A DNA stretch of 64,000 bases, from positions 1-64,000 of the forward strand of contig CANMUN010000009.1 in NCBI GenBank assembly GCA_947500875.1, given 5' to 3'. The number at the start of each line of letters is the position of its first letter. Within the stretch, counting starts at the first letter, position 1. This document shows, one piece after another, positions 1-8,067 of this stretch. The notes beneath the pieces were generated by a model. The model was not told the DNA's origin and did no database searches. It saw only the letters and a program-made list of their open reading frames with translations. The stretch comes from Flavobacteriales bacterium (GTDB lineage: Bacteria; Bacteroidota; Bacteroidia; Flavobacteriales_D; Crocinitomicaceae). A program made the translations under genes and the position numbers.

Positions 1-65
1 ACACCCGTTTCCGACTGTTTGATGGCAAAAATGATCTGAGATTCTGTGAATTTTGATGTTTTCAT
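1..65 (-). CDS. IS3-family transposase OrfA, N-terminal fragment (cut by window edge)
   Basis: Translation from the ATG at 65 on the minus strand gives MKTSKFTESQIIFAIKQSET followed by GV, then runs off the window. The 'K.S+FTE.QI...(L/I)K..E.G' pattern is the start of the helix-turn-helix DNA-binding protein OrfA of IS3-family elements, which is joined to the OrfB integrase by programmed frameshifting. The ORF track misses it because only about 21 codons are in the window. Whether the element is intact cannot be judged. Confidence 0.8.
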   Translation of the reverse strand, partial: MKTSKFTESQIIFAIKQSETG

Positions 66-148
66 TGTGTCAATTTAAGTTAAAAAAATCAGTTTTGACA
101 CCTGAAAAACTCTATTTTTATATGCTTCGAATTATTGGGGGGAGGTCA
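1..148 (-). mobile_element. IS3-family insertion sequence, one end (partial)
   Basis: The left edge of the window holds the 5' end of an IS3-family element on the minus strand. The start of its OrfA is readable (separate entry). Upstream of OrfA the minus strand begins TGACCTCCCCCCAATAATTC, with the TG dinucleotide and C-rich start common in terminal inverted repeats of IS3-family elements, so I place the outer border at about 148. A second possible border is TGTCAAAACTG at 100. The other end and the target duplication lie outside the window, so neither the border nor the subgroup can be confirmed here. Confidence 0.65.
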
Positions 149-397
149 CTTTTTGTAACCTAATGGATATTCGCTTCGTAAGCACCCCTCGAATTAAACA
201 TCGAATATGGGAAAGTATCAACAAAATTTAAGAGCAAAGGTGGTGAAGGAAGCGCAATTGAAATTGATCGTACACCGCGAGAAGGGAACAGGCACCTCCA
301 TGAGTGTTTTTGAAGTCGCTCAATTAATGGATAAAATTCGTTGGTCGAAGTCCCACCAAGAGGAGGAACATTCGATTTTCTTTGCGGTGAGCATGAA
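149..397. other. Stretch between IS end and mnmA; no convincing gene
   Basis: About 250 bases between the presumed IS border and the mnmA stop codon. A 64-codon plus-strand ORF (207-401) begins MGKYQQNLRAKVVKEAQ, faintly like a transposase helix-turn-helix start, but it loses any resemblance after about 17 residues and runs into the mnmA 3' end. A 97-codon minus ORF (160-453) shows no recognisable domain. I see no tRNA, hairpin terminator or repeat. It may be eroded mobile-element DNA. Confidence 0.4.
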
Positions 398-1576
398 TTA
401 AGCCTCAATGATTCCGGATCCCAAAAGCTCGTCGTTCCGGTACCACGCTGCAAATTGTCCTGGCGTTATTCCACGCTGAGCTTGATCAAAGAGCACATAC
501 AACCGTCCGTTTTTGAGGATTAACCTTCCCTCTTGTAGGGCTTGACGGTATCGAATACGGAATTCCAATTTCACTCCCTGTTGCAACGCTGCTTCAGGGA
601 TTTTTTGTACCCAATTAAGTTCCTCTAAACGCAATTTCAAGGCCCTTCGGTATAGTCCGGGGTGCTGATCGGTTTGACCTGAATAAATCACATTGTTCAC
701 CGTGTCGGTGGCCAGTACAAAACTCGGTTCTGGACGACCTCCAATATGCAGTCCTTTTCGCTGACCGATGGTGTAGTAATGCGCCCCTTGATGCGTTTCT
801 ACGTGCTGTCCCATCGAAGGCTCATAATCAAATGAACAGGAAAGTTCCTCCGCATATTCCGCTTCGTTCGGGAGTTTCTGGTAGGCTTCGAATTGCGGTA
901 GATCCCTCGGGATTTCAATGATCGGGCCTAGTTTGGGCATCAACTGCTGCTGCAAAAAGGTGGGCAGGCTAATTTTTCCAACAAAACACAATCCTTGAGA
1001 ATCTTTCTTTTCCGCCGTGAGCAACCCTTGCGCTGCAGCGATGGCTCGCACTTCCGCCTTGGTCAAGTCACCGATAGGAAATAGCGCCTTTTGCAACTGG
1101 GATTGGCTGACCTGGCATAAGAAATAGCTTTGATCCTTGTCCTTGTCCAATCCGCTTTTTAATCCGTGACTTCCGTCCGGATGGACGATTTTTCGGCAAT
1201 AATGCCCCGTAGCGACAAAATCCGCCCCCAAAGCAAGTGCCTCCTTGAGGAAAACGTCGAATTTTATTTCGCGGTTGCAAAGCACGTCCGGGTTTGGCGT
1301 TCTTCCTGCCTCGTATTCGCGAAACATGTAGTCCACGATGCGTTCTTTGTATTGCGCACTTAAGTCTACTACCTGAAAAGGAATGCCGAGGTGTTGCGCC
1401 ACCAGTAAGGCGTCGTTCGCGTCGTCGATCCAAGGACATTCGTTCGATATTGTGACGGTCTCGTCGTGCCAGTTGCGCATGAACATGCCAATGACCTCGT
1501 ACCCTTCTTGGAGTAGGAGATAGGCAGCAACGCTCGAATCCACCCCGCCCGAAAGACCAACTACCACACGTTTCAT
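398..1576 (-). CDS. mnmA: tRNA-specific 2-thiouridylase MnmA
   Basis: Cytoplasmic enzyme that uses ATP to adenylate U34 of Lys/Glu/Gln tRNAs and then installs sulfur (s2U34). The 392-aa protein has the PP-loop SGGVDSS at residues 9-15, GMFMRNW near 30, NPDVLCN with catalytic Cys100, and DSQGLCFVG with the second catalytic Cys197. It is slightly longer than the E. coli protein (368 aa, from memory) because of an insert around residues 205-260, which I believe is common in Bacteroidota. A TACCTTTG box sits 4 nt before the ATG, so the start looks firm and the mRNA probably leaderless. It is a single-gene unit, and the IS end lies 250 bp downstream. Confidence 0.97.
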   Translation of the reverse strand: MKRVVVGLSGGVDSSVAAYLLLQEGYEVIGMFMRNWHDETVTISNECPWIDDANDALLVAQHLGIPFQVVDLSAQYKERIVDYMFREYEAGRTPNPDVLCNREIKFDVFLKEALALGADFVATGHYCRKIVHPDGSHGLKSGLDKDKDQSYFLCQVSQSQLQKALFPIGDLTKAEVRAIAAAQGLLTAEKKDSQGLCFVGKISLPTFLQQQLMPKLGPIIEIPRDLPQFEAYQKLPNEAEYAEELSCSFDYEPSMGQHVETHQGAHYYTIGQRKGLHIGGRPEPSFVLATDTVNNVIYSGQTDQHPGLYRRALKLRLEELNWVQKIPEAALQQGVKLEFRIRYRQALQEGRLILKNGRLYVLFDQAQRGITPGQFAAWYRNDELLGSGIIEA

Positions 1577-1580
1577 GGAA

Positions 1581-1588
1581 CAAAGGTA
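1581..1588 (-). promoter_or_regulatory. Predicted -7 promoter box of mnmA
   Basis: The minus strand reads TACCTTTG-TTCC-ATG, an exact match to the Bacteroidota -7 consensus TAnnTTTG ending 4 nt before the start codon. No well-spaced -33 TTG is evident. Confidence 0.6.
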
Positions 1589-1625
1589 GGAAATTGCAAC
1601 GACTGCGAAACGATCAATAAATCCA

Positions 1626-2795
1626 CTATTTCCCCTTCCTTCGGCGCTGTTCCGAGCTGATTAAGCCCAGTTCGCGCCCGGTTTGACCCGCTACGGAGGT
1701 ATTTTCATCAGCTCGGCGCAACAAATAAGGAAGAACCTCTTTCACAGGACCGAAAGGCACGTATTTCGCTACCTTGTAGCCGGCATTGGAAAGGTTGTAC
1801 GAGATGTGGTCGCTCATGCCGAGCAATTGCGCAAAATAGAATCGGTCGTTACCAGGTTTTAATTGGTTCTGAGCCATAAGTTCCGTCAACAGCATGGAGC
1901 TTTCCTCGTTGTGCGACCCTGCGCAAACAGCAAAGTGCTGATGGTTTTCAACAATAAATTTCAAGGCATCGTTGTAATCTCGGTCGGTAGATGCTTTGTC
2001 CGGCTGAATAGGAGAGGGGTAGCCCATTGCCGCAGCACGGGCACGTTCTTTTTCCATGTAGGCGCCACGCACCAATTTAACGCCGTAAACGATTCCCGCC
2101 GCTTGAACTTGAGCTAATTGCCGCTGGAGGAAATCGAGTCGGTCGTGGCGATACATTTGCACCGTATTGTAGATGATGGCGCGCTCCTGGTTGTAACGGC
2201 ACATCATTTCCCAGGTCCAGGCATCCAGTACCGGTTGAATCCACGTTTCTTCTGCATCGATGAATAAGCGAACTCCGTGTTGAGCAGCTGCGGCACAAAT
2301 GCGTTCGAAACGTTCTTTTACCGCAGCAATTTCACGCAATACTTGTTCGTTCGCTGTGGTTTTTTCCTCCGAAGCAATTTCCAATAAATCAAAGCGGCCG
2401 ATGCCTGTTACTTTGAAGACAGCGAATGGAATGTTCTCCGAGTTTTTCGCCTTTTCGATGGTGGAAATGATGATTTGTGTGGTGTGCTCAAAATCCTCAT
2501 CGGAAGTCTTGCCTTCAACGGAATAGTCGAGGATGGTTCCTACCCCAAATTTACCGAGCTCGCCGATGCGCTCCGTGCATTCTTCGATGGTTTCTCCTCC
2601 GCAAAATTGGCGAAAAATCGTAGCTTTTATCATCGCTTTAATGGGAAAACGTAGTTTTAAAAGCCACGGAGTGAGACGTTTACCTAGCTTAACAATCCAA
2701 GGGTAACTTACCACCTTGAAAAGCCAATAAGCGCGTTTTAAGTCTTTAGGATTCTTCGATCCAAATGCAATCTCGGTGTTGGTGAAATCAAGCAT
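1626..2795 (-). CDS. Proline dehydrogenase (FAD-dependent)
   Basis: Oxidises L-proline to pyrroline-5-carboxylate, passing electrons to the quinone pool; first step of proline catabolism. The 389-aa protein has the (beta/alpha)8 ProDH features [14 protein letters not shown] and, near the C-terminus, [17 protein letters not shown], matching the conserved ...RRA.EN substrate/FAD-binding segment. It is a monofunctional ProDH with no fused P5C dehydrogenase, and that partner is not in the window. The ORF-track start at 2801 is a TTG. I use the ATG at 2795, which follows a TAATTTTG box by 3 nt. The gene is divergent from aroB. Confidence 0.93.
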   Translation of the reverse strand: MLDFTNTEIAFGSKNPKDLKRAYWLFKVVSYPWIVKLGKRLTPWLLKLRFPIKAMIKATIFRQFCGGETIEECTERIGELGKFGVGTILDYSVEGKTSDEDFEHTTQIIISTIEKAKNSENIPFAVFKVTGIGRFDLLEIASEEKTTANEQVLREIAAVKERFERICAAAAQHGVRLFIDAEETWIQPVLDAWTWEMMCRYNQERAIIYNTVQMYRHDRLDFLQRQLAQVQAAGIVYGVKLVRGAYMEKERARAAAMGYPSPIQPDKASTDRDYNDALKFIVENHQHFAVCAGSHNEESSMLLTELMAQNQLKPGNDRFYFAQLLGMSDHISYNLSNAGYKVAKYVPFGPVKEVLPYLLRRADENTSVAGQTGRELGLISSEQRRRKGK

Positions 2796-2798
2796 GCG

Positions 2799-2806
2799 CA
2801 AAATTA
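2799..2806 (-). promoter_or_regulatory. Predicted -7 box of proline dehydrogenase
   Basis: The minus strand reads TAATTTTG-CGC-ATG, matching TAnnTTTG and ending 3 nt before the chosen ATG. It lies back-to-back with the aroB box about 35 bp away. Confidence 0.5.
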
Positions 2807-2840
2807 ACGCTTTTTACCCACCATTCGCTCAGATTCTTAA

Positions 2841-2848
2841 TACCTTTG
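2841..2848 (+). promoter_or_regulatory. Predicted -7 box of aroB
   Basis: TACCTTTG followed by AAGCT and the aroB ATG at 2854. It fits TAnnTTTG and supports moving the start to 2854 rather than the ORF-track start at 2776. Confidence 0.55.
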
Positions 2849-2853
2849 AAGCT

Positions 2854-3927
2854 ATGAAATTGGATTTTGACGGTATACCGGTCGAACTAGGACCTTTGGA
2901 AACTTCGAACCTTGGAAACCTGCTGTCGACCTACCTGGATTGCAACAAGGTCATTATTGTCGATGAAAATACCCACGACGCGTGTTTGGAGTACTTGCTG
3001 CTTTCATTTCCAGCACTGCAAAACGCCGAAATCATGCTCTTGCCAGCAGGCGAAGAGAACAAAACCATGGAAGTCGTTTTTCAGGTGTGGTCAGCCTTAC
3101 TGGAGTACCGAATCCAGCGCAACGATTTGATCCTTAATTTAGGGGGTGGTTTGGTGACCGATTTAGGCGGATTCGTTGCAGCGACCTACAAACGAGGGAT
3201 CGACTTCATTCATATTCCCACCTCACTGATGGCCATGGTGGACGCCGCATTGGGTTCAAAAACTGGCATTGACGTAAACGATGTTAAAAATGCCGTAGGA
3301 ACGTTTACCGCTCCTAAAGCGATTTTTATAGACCCTACCTTTCTAGAAACACTTCCAGCGGAAGATATTTTTAACGGTTTTGCAGAAATGCTCAAGCACG
3401 CCTTGATTTTGGACGAACCCTATTGGATGCGGCTGAAAGCTCTTAACAACGATGCGGAATTAATCGCTTCGGAAAACATCCTGCGTTCCATCCAACTTAA
3501 AAAAGAAGTCGTAGAATCCGACCCCCACGAATCCGGTAGAAGGAAGTTATTAAATTTTGGCCACACCTTTGGCCATGGACTTGAGTCCTATTTTCTATCG
3601 CGAAAACCGATCGATCATGGTCACGCGGTTGCCCTAGGAATGATCGCAGAGGCCTATGTTTCCTTCAAACGAAAGGCGCTCTCCTTTGAGGCTTACCAAG
3701 AAATTGAACATGTACTGATTGCTATTTTTCCAATGCCACCGATTCCCGAGGAAGCCTTTGAAGAAGTCATGAACCACATGAAGAACGATAAGAAAAATGC
3801 GGGTAACAGCATCAATTTTGTTTTACTCAAGGCCCCAGGTTCTGCTGAAATCAATGCCGAACTATCGGAAAAAGAAATAGGGGAGGCCTTGTTGCACCTT
3901 TCGTTGCTCGCTCGAAATTCGAATTAA
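2854..3927 (+). CDS. aroB: 3-dehydroquinate synthase AroB
   Basis: Second step of the shikimate pathway: converts DAHP to 3-dehydroquinate with NAD+ and a divalent metal. The 357-aa protein carries the NAD-binding GGGLVTDLGGFVAATYKRG, the AEMLKHALI segment with a metal ligand, and GHTFGHGLE with metal-binding histidines. The ORF-track start (2776) would add 26 residues absent from the family and would overlap the divergent proline dehydrogenase, so I use the ATG at 2854. It is a single-gene unit, convergent with the S46 peptidase. Confidence 0.96.
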   Translation: MKLDFDGIPVELGPLETSNLGNLLSTYLDCNKVIIVDENTHDACLEYLLLSFPALQNAEIMLLPAGEENKTMEVVFQVWSALLEYRIQRNDLILNLGGGLVTDLGGFVAATYKRGIDFIHIPTSLMAMVDAALGSKTGIDVNDVKNAVGTFTAPKAIFIDPTFLETLPAEDIFNGFAEMLKHALILDEPYWMRLKALNNDAELIASENILRSIQLKKEVVESDPHESGRRKLLNFGHTFGHGLESYFLSRKPIDHGHAVALGMIAEAYVSFKRKALSFEAYQEIEHVLIAIFPMPPIPEEAFEEVMNHMKNDKKNAGNSINFVLLKAPGSAEINAELSEKEIGEALLHLSLLARNSN

Positions 3928-3928
3928 C

Positions 3929-3953
3929 AAAAAAAGGCTTCCAAAGAAGCCTT
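3929..3953 (-). terminator. Intrinsic terminator for the S46 peptidase gene
   Basis: On the minus strand: an 8-bp perfect stem AAGGCTTC / GAAGCCTT with loop TTTG, followed by a run of seven T. It lies 24 nt beyond the peptidase stop codon. For the plus-strand aroB transcript the hairpin lacks a 3' T-tract, so it mainly serves the minus strand. Confidence 0.8.
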
Positions 3954-3976
3954 GAGTTCAAATTAATTCAAGAAGT

Positions 3977-6097
3977 TTAACGAATGATGGTCATTTCGTC
4001 CACGATATGACGGGCTCCAGAGAATTTATCGATAATGAAAAGGACGTACCGAATGTCCACGTTAATCGTTTTTTGAAGCTTATCATCGAAGATAACATCG
4101 CCAGCCATGGCTTCGATGTTTCCGTCGAACGCTAATCCGATTAATTCACCTTTAGCGTTGAGCACTGGAGAACCTGAATTCCCGCCAGTGATATCGTTAT
4201 TCGTCAAAAAGTTAACCGGCATATATCCATTTTTATCGGCGTATTCACCAAAATCTTGTGTGTTATTCAACTCGATTAAACGCTGTGGCAAATCGAATTC
4301 TTCGTCATTGGGCTTGTATTTATTGATCGTACCCTGAAGGGTGGTGTAAAAATTGACTTTAGCATCGTTTCGCTTATCGTAGGGTAAAGCGCTCACGGTT
4401 CCATAGGTAAGGCGCATGGTGCTGTTAGCGTCTGGGTATTGGACTTCACTTAATCCAGATTCTCTTAAGCCTTTAACAAGTTTTCGGTAAGCGCGTGCAT
4501 AATCGGCTTGCATCTGTGCCATTTCTGGGGTCGTTGCATTCAAATGAGCAATCAATTCCTGAGAAAGGGCAAACAAGGGGTCCTTACTGATTTCGATGCG
4601 AACTTCGCCCCGTACGTAAGCTCTAAGTTGCTCAGGATCGCTGAAAACCGTTTTAGCCAAAACAGTTGCTACGCGTTGTGAAATAGCATCCGGTGAATCG
4701 AACGAAGCGGGCATTTTGTATCCAGCTTTGGTAACATAGAGCCAAATTCCGTTCATCAATATATCTTTTTCTACGGGAAATGATAAGGTAGAGTAGAATT
4801 CGTCGATGGTTTGCAGCATGGATTGCTTTAATGCATCCGTTTTATCACTTGCCTTGTCGAATTCCAACAATTTACTTCCCAAGGTTCTAGATATCACGCC
4901 TAATTCAGAAGCTCTTAGGAGGTTGGAAAGGTAGTTGTCATGACGCGCTTTTTCGTTGGTTGCTGCGTAATACGTATTGATGGTTGAAACAACATTCCCA
5001 TATTCTTTGCGGTTTTTTTTCTTTTGAGCCCATTGGTCAAAAGCAGCTTCGTTGGCGGCTTTCGCTTTGGCGGTTTCAAATTTGGTTAAGGCATCGATCA
5101 TGCCTTGTCGGTTTTTCCAATAATTGGCGATTCGAGCGTACTTGGAAGCGTAATCAAGGTTGATTTTCTCGTCCTTATCCATGTACGATTTCATCGCATC
5201 CATGGCGGTTTTCGAAGCCTCCACCCAGGCAGGGTAGGCATATTTCACGTTTTGATCAATTCCACCCGCTGGCAGCCATCGGTTGGTTCTTCCTGGGAAT
5301 CCTAGTATCATGGCAAAATCTCCTTCATTCACGCCTTTAATGTTTACTTTTAAATGAACCTTTGGCGTTAAGGGTACATTGTTCGGCGAATAATCTGCGG
5401 GGTTACCATTGGCGTCTGCATAAATGCGGAACATGGAAAAATCACCGGTGTGACGAGGCCACTCCCAGTTGTCGGTGTCGCCCCCGAATTTACCAATAGA
5501 ACTTGGAGGGGTTCCTACCAATCGTACGTCCTTGTAATCTTGGAAAACAAAATAGTAATACTCGTTTCCTTGAAAGAAGGAACGAACACTCACCACATAT
5601 TTCCCGCCTTCGCTTTGCTCTTTTTCAATTACAGCGATTTCATCTTTGATGGCTTTCTCCCGCTCAGCCTCGGTCATTTGATCGTTGACCTTTCCGAGAA
5701 TTCGCTTAGAAACGTCGTCCATGCGCACAAAAAATCGTACAAACAGCGATTTAGGTTTCAATTCTTCGGCTTTGCTTGCTGCCCAAAAGCCGTTTTGTAA
5801 ATGATTGCTCTCAGGGCTAGACAGCTCGGCAATGGCATCGTAACCGCAATGGTGATTCGTTAATACCAAGCCTTGAGAGGAGATTAATTCGGCTGTACAT
5901 CCGCCGTTGAATTGCACTACCGCATCTTTCAAACTGGAATGGTTGATGCTGTAGATCTCTTCAGCGGTCAATTGAAGGCCTAATTTTTCCATGTCGCGTT
6001 GGTTCAAACGTTCGATGAACATCAAAAACCACATGCCTTCATCGGCACGTACAAAAATTCCAATAAATAACGATAAGGCGAGAAAAGCGTTTTTCAT
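3977..6097 (-). CDS. S46 family dipeptidyl-peptidase (DPP7-like)
   Basis: Secreted or periplasmic serine exopeptidase that releases N-terminal dipeptides. The 706-aa protein begins with a signal peptide (MKNAFLALSLFIGIFVRA). The catalytic triad regions are TNHHCG (residues 80-84, His), GDTDNWEWPRHTGDFSMFR (Asp) and GGNSGSP near the C-terminus (Ser). From memory of characterised members, DPP7 has Gly and DPP11 Arg at the S1-pocket position in the segment after the serine; this protein reads AFDGNIEAM, i.e. Gly, suggesting hydrophobic rather than acidic P1 preference. The ORF-track start at 6106 is a TTG; the ATG at 6097 starts the signal peptide. Confidence 0.92.
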   Translation of the reverse strand: MKNAFLALSLFIGIFVRADEGMWFLMFIERLNQRDMEKLGLQLTAEEIYSINHSSLKDAVVQFNGGCTAELISSQGLVLTNHHCGYDAIAELSSPESNHLQNGFWAASKAEELKPKSLFVRFFVRMDDVSKRILGKVNDQMTEAEREKAIKDEIAVIEKEQSEGGKYVVSVRSFFQGNEYYYFVFQDYKDVRLVGTPPSSIGKFGGDTDNWEWPRHTGDFSMFRIYADANGNPADYSPNNVPLTPKVHLKVNIKGVNEGDFAMILGFPGRTNRWLPAGGIDQNVKYAYPAWVEASKTAMDAMKSYMDKDEKINLDYASKYARIANYWKNRQGMIDALTKFETAKAKAANEAAFDQWAQKKKNRKEYGNVVSTINTYYAATNEKARHDNYLSNLLRASELGVISRTLGSKLLEFDKASDKTDALKQSMLQTIDEFYSTLSFPVEKDILMNGIWLYVTKAGYKMPASFDSPDAISQRVATVLAKTVFSDPEQLRAYVRGEVRIEISKDPLFALSQELIAHLNATTPEMAQMQADYARAYRKLVKGLRESGLSEVQYPDANSTMRLTYGTVSALPYDKRNDAKVNFYTTLQGTINKYKPNDEEFDLPQRLIELNNTQDFGEYADKNGYMPVNFLTNNDITGGNSGSPVLNAKGELIGLAFDGNIEAMAGDVIFDDKLQKTINVDIRYVLFIIDKFSGARHIVDEMTIIR

Positions 6098-6142
6098 GTT
6101 GTTCAAATTTTAAGGAGGCTAAAATACTAAAATTCCCTCAAA

Positions 6143-6775
6143 TTATTGTTGTTGACGAACCTTGGCGATCATTTGTTTTTTGAGCCGACTTAAGGATTCG
6201 GGCATGATGCCGAGGTAGGAGGCAATTTGATATTGCGGGACCAATTGTTCAATGGAAGGATAGCGTTCTAACAAGGCTAAATACCGTTCCTCCGCCGAAG
6301 CGGAAACGGTTAGAAACAGCCTTTTTTGCAACACGGATAAGGTGCGTTGAGCCATTTTACGAAACAAACTTTCGAGAGCAGGTATCAGAAGAAACAGCTC
6401 CTCGATTGCCTTTCGGTCAAATACCAGTAACCAGGTGTCGTCCATGGCTTGTATGTTCAATCGGGTAGGGGATTCATCATCGAAACTTCCTAAATCGCCC
6501 ACCCACCAATCTTTAAATCCGAAATACAATACATGTTCCTGCATTTTTTGATCTTGGTAATAGACCCTCATGCAGCCTTTTACCACATACGCATGTTCGA
6601 TGGCTTTTTGGCCTTCTTGAAGGAAGAACTGTTTTTTCGTGAGTTTACGCAATTGAAAACGTTGACGCAAAGGCGCTTCGTCTTGTTCGGAAAGCGCCAC
6701 TTTCCCGCGGATGTAGGCAAAGAGTTGCTCGTACGCTTCGTTGGAATTTACTTCAAATGCATTCGAATCCTCCAT
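6143..6775 (-). CDS. Crp/Fnr-family transcriptional regulator
   Basis: The 210-aa protein has an N-terminal cyclic-nucleotide-binding-type beta-barrel (about residues 25-125, including GCMRVYYQDQ and WWVGDLGSF) and a C-terminal helix-turn-helix with QIASYLGIMPESLSRLKK. No cysteine cluster for an Fe-S sensor is seen, and the effector is unknown. It overlaps the 3' end of the rsmF-like gene by 28 nt, so it is probably co-transcribed and translationally coupled as the last gene of the mutS2-pabB-tilS-rsmF run. Members of this family often control few genes near themselves; no target site was identified. Confidence 0.88.
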   Translation of the reverse strand: MEDSNAFEVNSNEAYEQLFAYIRGKVALSEQDEAPLRQRFQLRKLTKKQFFLQEGQKAIEHAYVVKGCMRVYYQDQKMQEHVLYFGFKDWWVGDLGSFDDESPTRLNIQAMDDTWLLVFDRKAIEELFLLIPALESLFRKMAQRTLSVLQKRLFLTVSASAEERYLALLERYPSIEQLVPQYQIASYLGIMPESLSRLKKQMIAKVRQQQ

Positions 6776-8067
6776 GTTTTTGGATATAAATTATTAAATC
6801 GCTGCCCTAAGTGTTTAATGAATCCAAGGTTGAAACCTTGATACCTCAAAACGTAATATCCGGGAGGATAGGGTGGAATGGGGAAGGTTTCTCCTCGTAG
6901 GTACATTAAAGCCTCCTGTTTCGAACAATCGATTGCAGGAATTCGATGGGTTGTCATGGACAAATCATGCTGAGGGACCCAACCTTTTGGGGTTGATTCA
7001 GCAACCGTCATGCCGCTTTTCATGATACGCAAAGGAGTTTTTAGCTGGGATAAAGCGTGCCCCAATGACGCAGAACGAAGGTAAGCAAGGTTGTTTTGTC
7101 GAACGAGCTCTTGGTTGGGTAGAACATCGAAGTCCAGTCCTGTAAAATTAAGGGTGGAAGGGTTTGGAATGGTAATCGTGTTCGAATTCAAGGTGCCAGA
7201 TTTCTTTAGAACTCCGATAAAAAGGCCTTCGGAACGGCTCCTGCCGGGGACAAAATAATGCCCAAGTCCATTTCTACCAACAAGGCAATCCGATGGAGCT
7301 TTCCACGGTTGAAGTTCGAATTCTCCAGTGGCTAGGATTGCTTGAAGCTGTGTTTCATTCTCGCTTTCGTTGAAGGTACAAGTGGCATAAATCAAATAGC
7401 CTCCAGGCTTAATGCAGTTACTTAAATTATGGACAATATCTCGCTGTCTATCAGTGCATTTACGCACGGATTCTATACTCCATTCAAGCCTTGCATTGGG
7501 GTCCTTTCGAAACATGCCCTCCCCCGAACAGGGAGCATCAATCAACACCGCATCAAAAAAAGCTTCAAGGTTACGGAACATCGAAGTATCGCTGTTGCTT
7601 ACCGCAACGTTGTCAAATCCCCATTTCGTTATATTCTCGCACAAAATATTTGCGCGATGCGGATGGATTTCATTGGCTATTCCCGCACAGTTCTGCGGTA
7701 AGGCATCCATCATGGCCAGGGTTTTTCCTCCGGGTGCGGCACATGCGTCCAAAACGACCGATCCTTGGGGTAAATTCAGCGATTTCACCAGGTCATAAAC
7801 GGCCATCGATGCTGCTTCCTGCGGATAGTAAGCTCCTGCATGAAACAACGGGTCTAAGGTGAAATTCGGCCGTTCCTTGAGGTAAAACGCATTGGGACAC
7901 CATGAAACCGGCTCATGGCTGTCGAATTCAGGGGCCTGAGGTTTTCGTAAATTGAGGCGCACAGAAGTAGATGGGGTGTCGTCCAATGCATCAATTAAGG
8001 GCTGACCAAACGGAGAATCCTTTAAAATGGTTGTAATAAATGCTTCAGGCAAAGGGATGTTTAGCAT
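6748..8067 (-). CDS. NOL1/NOP2/Sun-family rRNA m5C methyltransferase (RsmF-like)
   Basis: SAM-dependent RNA cytosine-C5 methyltransferase, likely acting on 16S rRNA. The 439-aa protein shows motif I VLDACAAPGGKTLAMMD, the catalytic-cysteine motif DAPCSGEGMFRKD and the second cysteine in ATCTFNESENE. A C-terminal extension (about 300-439, with FPIPPYPPGYYVLRYQGF) resembles the accessory region of RsmF. The ORF-track start (8166) lies inside tilS. I choose the ATG at 8067, which gives the usual MLNIPLPEAF start, sits 4 nt after TACCTTTG, and overlaps the tilS stop by 7 nt. The exact target nucleotide cannot be told. Confidence 0.92.
   Translation of the reverse strand: MLNIPLPEAFITTILKDSPFGQPLIDALDDTPSTSVRLNLRKPQAPEFDSHEPVSWCPNAFYLKERPNFTLDPLFHAGAYYPQEAASMAVYDLVKSLNLPQGSVVLDACAAPGGKTLAMMDALPQNCAGIANEIHPHRANILCENITKWGFDNVAVSNSDTSMFRNLEAFFDAVLIDAPCSGEGMFRKDPNARLEWSIESVRKCTDRQRDIVHNLSNCIKPGGYLIYATCTFNESENETQLQAILATGEFELQPWKAPSDCLVGRNGLGHYFVPGRSRSEGLFIGVLKKSGTLNSNTITIPNPSTLNFTGLDFDVLPNQELVRQNNLAYLRSASLGHALSQLKTPLRIMKSGMTVAESTPKGWVPQHDLSMTTHRIPAIDCSKQEALMYLRGETFPIPPYPPGYYVLRYQGFNLGFIKHLGQRFNNLYPKTWRIRMHLK

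Noticed and set aside
207-401. 64-aa plus-strand ORF starting MGKYQQNLRAKVVKEAQ
   Set aside because: Only a faint transposase-like start, no promoter, and it runs into the 3' end of mnmA. Kept only as a remark in the 149-397 entry.
1068-1583. 171-aa minus ORF overlapping mnmA
   Set aside because: Shadow frame of mnmA: Arg/Gly-rich low-quality translation without any domain, and mnmA has complete motifs.
7412-7862. Three overlapping plus-strand ORFs (90-128 aa)
   Set aside because: All lie antisense to the rsmF-like methyltransferase gene, whose catalytic motifs are intact. No independent promoter or domain.
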